Source: Epiperipatus broadwayi
Taxonomy: Eukaryota; Onychophora; Udeonychophora; Euonychophora; Peripatidae
DNA: 64,000 nt
Assembly: GCA_028023455.1 (NCBI GenBank)
Contig: JAQFVV010006271.1
Location: 3,496,673-3,560,672, forward strand
Reading direction: 5' to 3'
In this document: piece after piece, positions 54,846 through 64,000 of the stretch
Layout of the letters: each line of letters begins with the position of its first letter
How positions within the stretch are numbered: position 1 is the first letter of the stretch
The notes under the pieces: model-generated
The model's input: the letters and a program-made list of their open reading frames with translations, nothing else
What the model was told of the DNA's origin: nothing
Databases searched by the model: none
Made by a program: the position numbers and the translations under genes

Positions 54846-56946
54846 CTAGTTTAATTTTTTGTCACTAGATTTACCAACTGGTCTTTTCAATATAGTGGTT
54901 ACATCACTAGTAGAGGGTTGATTACTTTGGTTATCATTCTTGCCTTTAAATCTATTGAACTTAACAACTTTTCCTACCTGAGGAAACATCCTATCCTTAT
55001 CCCTACAGTCCCATTTTCTTTTAAATTCATCAGGCGGTCTCCCATTACTATCTACATTGACATTAGCTAAAGGATAATTAACTCTTTCTCTATTAGATCT
55101 AAATTTATTCTCCACAGATACCTCAGTTACTTCCAAACCATCCAACACTTCTGCAACATCCTCAATAGAACCACAGTCAGCAGCTATCAATAACTGTTCA
55201 ATATTTTGGGATAAATTATGCCTCACTATCCTTACAATTTGTCCTTCCGATAGTGGACAAGCAGTTAAAGTTTTTAAATGTCCAGCCTGATTTCTGAAAA
55301 AAACTAGTACAACTTCTCTTACTATTATAATACTTCTCTTGAGTAATTTGGTATCTGATACAATCCTGCTTATCATAATTCCAAAAGCTTCCTATGATTA
55401 AACATTTGAAATCACCATAGGTTACAGGTTTTGTAAACAGAGACTGCCACCAATGTTTGGTAGTTCAATACAAATGATTATTACAAATGGATACTTTCTC
55501 TTTCTCAGACAGTTGACAAAATGAAAATAATTTGTCTAAATTATTGAGAAATTCTGAGGGATTTTCTACATAATCTCCTTTAAAAGGTTTAACTTTCATG
55601 AAACGTAAAGCCATAGAATTATTCATCCCTCCTTCATAACTTATACTTTCCCTAATAGAACTACTATTAACTTCTTTCACAAAAGTATACTCTATTGTAT
55701 TTACTGGTAAAACATTAATACAATTTTCACGTTGCTTACATACAAATTTGTCTTGAATTAATTCTACTTTCTTATTATTTATAGATTTTATTTCTTTCAC
55801 CTGATCACAAATTTGCTGAAGCTTTTCTTCAAAATTAATTTGTCCAAGTACTTGTTGCACATACACCTTTTGTTCTTTTCTAAATTGATCCAAGCCTTGT
55901 TCTAAGATTTCTCTACCCTCACCACTATTCTTTTCTAATCTACTTACTTGTTCTTTTATATCCTTTTGTAAACACTTTATATTTTCTTTTACTCTATACC
56001 GATACTTATCCTCATCTGCCTTTTGTATATCTAAATTTCTAAACTTCTCTATCAATTCTTTTTCTATATCATCTTTTATGCTCATTTTTGTCTGGACTAC
56101 TTCTTCCTTAATACATTTAATATCTTCACTAACCCTATCAATAAGACCCTTTACTTCACACATTTCATTACTAACATTCAATTGATAGTTATCTATTTTT
56201 ACAACTATATCATCATTATTAGTCTTACATTGGTTAACAGATTCATGTATCTGAACCTTTAAACTTTTGACAGTATCTTCAGAAAATTCACAAAATTTTC
56301 TTGCTAACAATTCCTGATTCTTATCATAAATCTGGATAACCTCCATCTTCAAAGCTTCAATGGCCTCCTCATTCCTATGGAACTTCAAATCAAGACTATC
56401 AAATTTACTTTTTACTTCTTTAAATTCCTCCACTGTTCTAGCATTATCCTCAAGTTTCTGATTTAAATTAGTTATACAAAATCTCTTCTCTATTCTTATC
56501 TAAAACTTTTTGAATCCTCTCACTAAGAGATTCTAATTTCAGATCTGACTTCATATTTTTTTTAAGAGACTTATTCATATCTTCCCTTAGAAAATCATTC
56601 TCATTTTTCATATCTTCCTTTAGAGAATTATTTTTCTTTTTCATATCTTCCTTTAAAGAATTATTCTCCTTTTTCATATCTTCCTTTAGAGACTCAAATC
56701 TAATACTATTTTTCTGACTCTCCTCCTTCATAAAATTTATTAAATCCCACATCGAAAGGTTCTCTATTCTTTTTTTCAGTTTTTATTAACTCTTTCTCTA
56801 TTATTTTTATTTCCACCATCTCTTCCCCTTCCCCTTATACCTGTCTCAAGATTTGCTAATTTTTCTCTTTCTTCCTCCTCACAAATATTATCATGGATAA
56901 CAAAAACAGACATCTCAGTCTCTAACTTTTTATCCCAATTACTCAT
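54846..56946 (-). pseudogene. Gypsy Gag with long coiled-coil N-terminus (broken)
   Basis: A start is likely at 56,946 (MSNWDKKLETEMSVF). A segment at 56,752-56,468 holds four near-identical repeats of KEDMKKENNSL type. The longest frame, 56,433-55,465, is coiled coil for ~240 residues and then enters the gag domain: LRFMKVKPFKGDYVENPSEF and LSEKEKVSICNNHL. After stops, 55,376-54,846 resembles the gag C-terminus (LKTLTACPLSEGQIVRIVRH, then a basic tail). A CCHC knuckle is not visible. A coiled-coil extension in front of gag is shared with both gag-only elements in this window. Confidence 0.65.
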
Positions 56947-57655
56947 TTTTTAAATATTTTCCAAAATTCAATTTTAAACAGTGTACAGTACTACTATAAA
57001 TATATTTTCATAAAATTGACATCCACAATAAACCATAGAATATCACTATCTAAACCTAAACCACTTAATACCTCCTAAATTATAACAATTATTTACAACA
57101 AAATTATATGTGTTATGTCCTCAATCTCCTCACACACAATTCACAGATAAATTTGCACATAATAGAATATATTTAATATTTATTTTAAACACTTTAATAA
57201 TCAATATGGTCATATCATAAAATAACTATTAGCCAAATTTACATATCTCAGATATTTACTTGCTTATTAATTTTCAAATAACATATAATATTTTATTTTA
57301 AATAATCAGATCATAAATACCACCTATGATAATAGTTTTAATAATAAAACATCTACTTCAATTTCATAATCAAATTTAAAATAATTATCACTGCTATTAA
57401 AACATGACTAAACTACTTATACTTAACAAGATATGACTACTAATAATCCTAAAATTACATTTTAACTTATACTTTTTTTTATTAACACATCTACATCTAT
57501 TTCTCTGTCCCCTAACATATATCGATGACACCATGTATATGTAATAACAAAAAATAATGACTCCAAACGAAGTCAATAAAATTTAACAAAAATCCATAAA
57601 CATCTATTACAGGCTTACACATATATTTAAGAGTTATACCATATAAATTGAAGCC
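56947..57655. other. 5' leader of the gypsy element
   Basis: AT-rich non-coding sequence between primer-binding site and gag start. Confidence 0.5.
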
Positions 57656-57673
57656 TTGACAGCTGGGTGCCAA
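57656..57673 (-). promoter_or_regulatory. Primer-binding site of the gypsy element
   Basis: On the minus strand TTGGCACCCAGCTGTCAA follows the LTR end directly. TGGCACCC is a typical tRNA 3'-end complement. The tRNA is not identified. Confidence 0.55.
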
Positions 57674-60600
57674 TTCACTATCTACCGTTGTACCCTCACT
57701 TCCAGGAAATATGTAATTATAATCACTTGATCTAGCTCAAATAAATAACTATGTTTATCTAAAATGTATCTAAATCAACAATACCATATTTTTTTTAATA
57801 ATTTCAAATTATCAAATAAGCTTAACTAATAAATAATAATATAGTTCTGTTTCATAAAATTACATAAATGAATATCTATCCAACTCATGAGACTATGAAG
57901 GGAATTTACAAGTGGCAGAGCAAATACATTAAGTCAGTATCCCACATGATATTACCTTAATGGCATAAGAATACTATCCCTACTCCTATTCCTTGAATAC
58001 TACATCTATAGTACTCTTATGTCTTTAATCAAAATTACTTAAGTACATAACTCTTAACAAATTCATCTGAATATCTTTCTCAAAAGTAATTTCACTCAAA
58101 TTATCTCAGGTTCTCTTAAAATAATTCTAAATTAATTATAACTTTTGTAATCAAGTACGATAAGGGATTTAATATCATTCCTAACTACAATTCAATAATA
58201 CTAATAATAACAAAATAGTGATACTAATCTTTAATCTATAATTCACTCTCCTATCTTTCTACTTATAATGTTGTTCTTGTATATCACATAATAAAAGTAT
58301 AATATAACCCTCTCTTATTCATATGGCATCTTAAGTAAACATGTATGATATGATATTATAATCTGAGAATATGTGGCAATCATTACTAATATAATTTAAT
58401 GTAAATCTTTGGTAATTATTCCATGACCATCATAATAATATCATAAATAAAACTTCTTAAATAAAACATCTCAATAAAACATTATAACTCTTAAATAACA
58501 ATTTTATTTATAATGTGCAAATACTATGTCTTCATTATAATTATTTGTGATTATGTAATTGTGATGTGAAGAAACTGAATCAACACCAAGACTTATAAAA
58601 CATATTTAACAATTTTATTAACAAACTGAACAATAAAATTCTTTACATTATTTAAATTCTGATAGAATTCTATTTATTCATATTCAGGTACTTTTCTAAT
58701 ACAAATTAAATGGCTTAAAATATAGGATGTAGAACATTTTTCTTAAAATATCTCTTATTTTCAAAATATTATTATATAATATTTTATTACAGTTAGCAAA
58801 TTTTATTAATTTCATAGGTTTTAAAATATATAAGGTAATATTTTTACTATAAGCTTATTCTTGTTATTTAGTTTTAAATAAATAATTTATTATTATGTAT
58901 AGTAATTCTCCAATAAATAATTATGTGAACGACCTTGATTCATAGCATACCATCAAACTAAGATGCTTACTAAGTATTACTTTAAACCCCAAATACAATG
59001 TATGTATTAGTGTGTTGTCATAAAAAATACTTTTGTAAGACTTATGATTACTTCCATTCATTAAACACGATTCAGTCTATTACCTTTACTTGTAAATAAA
59101 AATATGCATTATAAGTATGTCTTTGAAATTCTTAATAAGTAAATAATATCGTTATACATCACTTTTTAATTATCAATTATTTATTTTATAAAAAAAAATA
59201 TCATTTTTAAATATAAGAAGTTGTATGATTCTTTCACTGATGAAATTATGTTTTTATAATTTTTACACTTATTTTACTCTAAGCAACATAACTTATCTTA
59301 TCCACTTTAATAACAATTATGTATTTCCAAAGTTATTTATTATTTCCGATTTTAAAACGACCATCCTTTACAATGTAGCCCAACAAATTTCAATAATAAA
59401 TAAACAAGTAGGCATATGGGATAAACTGTAACTTCAACTTAATAACACCTTTATCAACTAACCATCATGGTCACAGTGTACAAGGAAAAAAGTATGACTT
59501 ATTTGTCTAATAACTTCTACTACCAAATATAATGTCCAGGCTATTTATTCAGCACTATGATACATTGAACTTTAACACATAGAAAATAAACACTGCCATG
59601 AATATATACAAGATATAAGGCTATGTTATTTATATTTGCATAATAATCAATATAGTATACTTTTATCCCATATAAATAAACCCTACATACATTATTATTT
59701 TGATCTCATGTAACCTAATACTAAGATATTATCATTAAAGATATATTACTTTACATTGCTAAATTCATCTCCATCTTTCTATAACAAAAATAAATTTATT
59801 TTTAGAATAACAGTCTAATTAACTAATAAGACAAGATTATTTCATTCTTTGATAGTTCTCAAACTTAAGCATAAACAATCAGAGTCAATGTCATATTTTT
59901 AATACTTTAAATTACTCAACTAAAACATATATTTCAGGTATAATATAATCATATACTTATATTTCCCTTATGTTTAAATATCCTTATGATATCAATAAAC
60001 TTATGCACATTCTTAGAATAACTAAACAAATGATAAATTATGTGTAGGTATCATGTTTTATATACACATCCATACATCGACATAAAATAATAAAATACAT
60101 TATAAAACTTTCAATAATTTACATTATTACCATAAGTAATTTCTGTTGGCCATTACTTATTCGATATCTTCTGGGTCACAAACTAAATAAAACATTTTAT
60201 TATCATTTATTCCACTTTATCACACTTTAAAATATATTACGTTTTTTTTTTTATAATTATTAAAGAGTTTTTTTCTTTACAATAAAATTTTAATTACTAG
60301 GTTAGTAATTAATTTAATGATCTATGTTCCTATTCTATCCCTATACTGAGAATAAGCATTACTATAAATTTTTAGTAAAAAATAATTTAAAATGATATTT
60401 ACAACAGCTCCATTAAACTTTTTTGTGCTGAAATGTTCTTTTCTCGATAATAAGTTCATTACAGGAAGTGTCTTTTTCTTTTGGTAAGACATTAGTAACA
60501 CACTTTTGATGCCAATAATTATGCATGCTCCACTTCTCCATGTTGTAATATAAAATCCAAAATGATTGTTCAAGTTAAATACAGTAAGTTTACTTTTATT

Positions 60601-62375
60601 CCATAATATCCAAACTGATATAATTAATATTTTTTATCTCCAAATTTTTAAAATATTCAGGCATTCATTGCTACATAAATATCTAATTTAAATACTTTTG
60701 ATATTCTTCATTAAGACAATTTTCAAATTCTTCTAACTTTTCCATATTTACTGAGGTTTAATGTCTTCTGAAACAAACAATAAACTTCTCCATCATTCAC
60801 CAATAACTTAAATTATTTCTACAAATAAATTCAGAAAACTTTTTGTATGTCCAGAATACCTTAATTACTAACTTGGAATATTTTTCAAATATGATATAAA
60901 TCATATTTACAAATGATCTTAATTTTTATCTTTTTTTAAAAAAAAATTTCCAGTTTTAAATTATGTTCAATATTTCTTCAGAAAGAAATATCTTAGCATT
61001 CTAAAATAATTTCTTTGTCAAATTTAAAGGTTTTTATTTTTAAAAACATTTTTCCATCGTATTTTAAATAAGTCTTCTTAATAAAAATATTTTATATCAT
61101 TTTATTTTCCATTTTTTTCTGAAATTCTTTATATTTTCTCCGTGAAGTTCTTTCTATGAAATTCAAATGTAAATTTATATGACCTATCAACACAGGAAAA
61201 ATTATATGCTTAATATGACAATAACACTTGAATATTTCCATCAATCTTTTTACATTTAGTAACAACTTTTCCATGTTTAAGTTAATGACAAATTGAACAA
61301 AACAGTTCATCAAGCAAGGAATTATTTAATTTTTCAGTAACACATTTATATATCCCATGATCTAATAAAAATGATAAAATTGACTATTATAATATACTTA
61401 ATTAACTAAAGTGGCCATGATAGTTACAACGATAGCAAAAAATATAATAATAGTAATCTACAAATTTGGTGCAGCTCTTGAATACTCCAGCCTACTCCAC
61501 TTTTAATTGGTCCATTAAACAATACTTACTTCCAACAAGCCTGGGCCACGAACTCTGGATTACAATTAAAACTAATAATAATTTATTAAATATTTGTTTT
61601 TATTATATTATTCAAATCTTAATTAATTTTCATATTTTATTTACACTTAATAAATATTTTAAAATAACTTTTAAAAATCACATTTCAATATTTATTACCA
61701 TTTCTACCTTTATTTAAAACTGAACATATTTATTTTCAACACAAAACATAAATCTAATTTCATTTATTACACCTATTTTTAAAAACCTAATCTAATATTT
61801 ATAACAGATAACATTATTTTATTTTCAAGCACAGCTGTGCACATTACATGTCATGTGATTTACAAAACTAAATGAGATGCTAATAATTTAAATGAAACTA
61901 AAAGAAATAATTTATTTTTGAAAATATTACATAAAACACTATTATAGCACAATTTTAAAAAAAGTATTTTAATATTATAAAATCGAATATACACTTTACT
62001 CACTACATTATTACTTTTAATTAAATGATTTAAAATATAACCATTAAATACAATTATTCTTATTGAATAATATATTCATTTAACTTTAAAGCATTACTTT
62101 TAAAATTTACCTTAATTATTATTTATAATACTTATTAACTCAGTATTTCCTATGACCAGTTCTCCCAACCATACACTCTTATAATGATTTTAGTTAACTG
62201 TTTTTTTTTTACAAATATCAACTTAATATTATATATCAACTATTTTACTTGCCTTAACTAAATTATTCAAAGATCATCAACACATAACATACATCATCCC
62301 TTGCTTAACTTTAAAATGTAAAATTTTCCAGTAAATTGTTAGAAATAATCCATTCTAACTTAAACAAAATGGTAC
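57674..62375 (-). mobile_element. 5' LTR of the gypsy element (about 4.7 kb)
   Basis: Bounded by the primer-binding site at 57,673 and by AAAATGGTAC at 62,375, the counterpart of AAAAGGGTACA (51,364) and AAAAGGGCACA (22,312). Its outer ~780 bp match 50,586-51,364, and its full length matches the solo LTR at 17,165-22,312. No conserved ORF is present. An LTR this long is unusual for Ty3/gypsy elements. The exact inner terminus is ambiguous: TGTACCC at 57,689 could also be the border. Confidence 0.7.
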
Positions 62376-62494
62376 TATATATATATATATGAAGCTTGTA
62401 CTACATTTATTGCTCTATATTTATTCTAACTTAAACAAAATGGTACTATATATATATATATGAAGCTTGTACTACATTTATTGCTCTATATTTA
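62353..62494. repeat. Tandem duplication (71 bp unit) across the LTR end
   Basis: TTCTAACTTAAACAAAATGG starts at 62,353 and 62,424, each followed by ACTATATAT-GAAGCTTGTACTACA and TTTATTGCTCTATATTTA. The unit joins the last ~23 bp of the LTR to 48 bp of flank, so the duplication occurred after insertion. Confidence 0.95.
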
Positions 62495-62569
62495 AAAAAA
62501 ATAATAAAATAATATTAGAACACATTTTCAAAAAATTGCAACTATTTATATAATATATAATATTTTTAG

Positions 62570-62599
62570 CTCCAGGACCATCACCACCACTGCCATCAG
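62570..62599 (+). CDS. Candidate 30-nt micro-exon (proline-rich)
   Basis: ATTTTTAG acceptor (AG at 62,568-62,569), 30 nt, then CAG|GTAAGT, a consensus donor. Read in phase 1 it encodes (A)PGPSPPLPS and ends again in phase 1, so it can be included or skipped without shifting the frame. Its first codon would be completed by the G that ends the signal-peptide exon at 33,903 (giving Ala). It is clearly richer in C than its surroundings and lies outside the adjoining retroelements. No further exons were found to link it, so the gene it belongs to is unknown. Confidence 0.35.
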
Positions 62600-62731
62600 G
62601 TAAGTTATTTATAACAATTTTAATACTGAAATCAGCTTTTTTTCTATTGTATTTTTCCTGTCACATGAATTTGATTGATTCTGAATCAATACTAATATAT
62701 GCTCGATCCCTAATCTCTGGATCCATATTCC

Positions 62732-62947
62732 CTATTCTACAGATATAAATGGCATTTCATGATCTGAGAGAACAACCTGAGATTTTCCCACTGATGAAAA
62801 ATGTTCATTTTTAAGTACACATATTATGTTTCTCACATTTACTTGTGCTATTGGGTAGATGGCCACAAATTTGGAAAATAAATCATGTACCACCAGCAAG
62901 TACATCTTATTATATGCCAGTATCGGACCATAATAATCCACAAACAT
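62732..62947 (-). pseudogene. Second gypsy element: integrase core fragment
   Basis: MFVDYYGPILAYNKMYLLVV then HDLFSKFVAIYPIAQV, with the first catalytic Asp in VDYYGP. It continues QVVLSDHEMPFISVE, the second Asp, which is retained here in contrast to the gypsy copy at 51.6-53 kb. The third catalytic residue and the C-terminal part are missing, so this is a truncated 3' end. Confidence 0.7.
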
Positions 62948-63240
62948 AATCTAATGTTGTTTATTTGGTGACATGGACATCATCAGGGCCGCATAACATT
63001 TATTCACTAGCTTGGATTTGTGACAAATATCCCATGGACTTATGCGAGTACTGATCTAACTATGCATGACCAGTTAATAATATCATTTTTAGCCAATGTT
63101 CAGAGTTCTACACTTTATAGTGCTCATATACCCGGTGGAAGGATACATGATCACAACTGTATTTCTTATTTGCCAAGGTATGACTGGTCTACATTCTTTT
63201 TGATCATATCAAATTCTATATTGAAGCATGGATTGGTTTA
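62948..63240 (-). pseudogene. Second gypsy element: decayed integrase N-terminal region
   Basis: On the minus strand this joins the RNase H frame to the integrase core. It probably covers the zinc-binding N-terminus but I cannot read a full HHCC. A 73-residue plus-strand ORF here is a shadow. Confidence 0.4.
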
Positions 63241-63984
63241 GTGTATAATGCTCAATCTTATGCTTGTACTATCTGATGCTTGCCGTTCCAAATGCTCAAT
63301 TATTGTTTTCAATTGGCTGTGTTTTCTTTGGCACTGAGCCAACTGTTTATGATCACATTTGACTCCTACATCTATTATTAAGTCTACTCCTGAGATGTGT
63401 AAATTTTCTACCTGCAAATATTGAGACTGTGAATGCACTGGGTTGTGGCTGAGTATATCATCCACAATACTATATGACACTTTGCAGTACCTCATGATAC
63501 AGTTATATTCTTTGAGATTTAGACTCCAGTGTACAAAATGACCATTGGTTACGTAACTGTGATTTATGAACTCTAAGCTTCTGCGGTCCATAGCCATGAT
63601 TACTTTTGATACTAACAAAAGTGCACAAAGTTTTTGTAATACCCAAATGAGTGCCAGAGCTTCCTTTTCGATAGCAGTATAATGGAGTTCATGTCTTTGA
63701 GTAATCGACTCAAGAAATATGAGTCCTAACTGTCCAGCCACTTGTACTTGTGTCAAGATCACTGCCAGGCCGAACCCACTACTGTCCATATGACTATGAA
63801 TAGTTTCACAAAATTAAGAAATGCCAGCATCACATGTTCTATAAACCCTGTTTTTACCCTTTTAAATCTTCACCCTTGTTCCTCCATGAATTTTCATGAC
63901 CCATCATTTCTCAAAAATTTACCCAAGGGTCCATTTATTCTGAGAATCATTGCTGAATCCAGTTGTAGAATTTGCACAAGCTAA
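63238..63984 (-). pseudogene. Second gypsy element: RNase H and RT connection
   Basis: The frame from 63,789 opens MDSSGFGLAVILTQVQV (RNase H start), then FLESITQRHELHYTAIEKEA, LALIWVLQKL and AMDRRSLEFINHSY. It ends with YCKVSYSIVDDILSHNPVH, the linker to integrase. Upstream to the window end broken frames contain VYRTCDAGIS, the RT connection. It differs clearly from the gypsy copy at 51-57 kb, so it is another family or lineage. The element continues beyond the window. Confidence 0.75.
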
Positions 63985-64000
63985 GAAGGAACACATTTCT

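Noticed and set aside
57689-57700. TGTACCCTCAC as the inner border of the gypsy LTR
   Set aside because: Pairs nicely with GGGTACA, but the similarity to the solo LTR and the PBS both point to a border 15 bp further out (57,674). Kept only as an alternative.

Overview
This is a gene-poor, very AT-rich stretch of a eukaryotic, almost certainly invertebrate animal, genome. There are no operons, Shine-Dalgarno-spaced genes or long uninterrupted ORFs. What is recognisable is transposable-element debris: Ty3/gypsy LTR retrotransposons, Penelope-like elements (PLEs) with GIY-YIG endonuclease domains, an APE-type non-LTR retrotransposon, and a DNA transposon with an ISXO2/IS1595-type (Merlin) transposase. 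Long (TA)n tracts lie between them. The mix would fit a flatworm, cnidarian or similar AT-rich invertebrate. The sequence alone does not settle the species.

Layout. 1-9,680: a plus-strand LTR element with LTR copies of at least 2.3 kb around a broken, highly charged gag-like reading frame and no visible pol. 9,681-12,600: a decayed non-LTR retrotransposon. About 12,850-16,270: an imperfect 3.4 kb palindrome with no recognised genes. 16,460-23,190: two related PLE 3' ends on either side of a 5.1 kb solo LTR of the gypsy family found at 50-62 kb. 23.2-28.2 kb: apparently non-coding sequence with trinucleotide repeats. 28,277-about 30,650: an inverted, diverged solo LTR related to the element at the left end. 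30,901-32,494: a near-perfect 770 + 770 bp palindrome of a PLE 3' end. 33,770-35,240: the only candidate host gene I can support, with a TATA box, a signal-peptide exon with a GTAAGA donor, and a short terminal exon. 35,971-42,743: a young gag-only LTR element (minus strand, 2.2 kb LTRs). About 43.1-47.5 kb: diverged tandem repeats of about 0.6 kb, interrupted by a dead Merlin transposon. 47.8-50.6 kb: a PLE of a second type inserted in an LTR. 50.6-62.4 kb: a decayed gypsy element (minus strand) with LTRs of about 4.7 kb. 62,570-62,599: a candidate 30-nt micro-exon. 62.7-64 kb: part of another gypsy pol.

Points most worth following up are these. Hammerhead-ribozyme-like folds lie downstream of the endonuclease in three different PLE copies. 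A tiny secreted-protein gene may exist, with a separate in-phase 30-nt micro-exon. Two different gag-only LTR elements have LTRs of 2.2 kb or more. Many (TA)n tracts sit exactly at element ends or at the centre of inverted repeats. All retroelement reading frames except parts of the 31-32 kb PLE arms carry stops or frameshifts. Statements about homology come from reading by eye; no alignment or database search was run.
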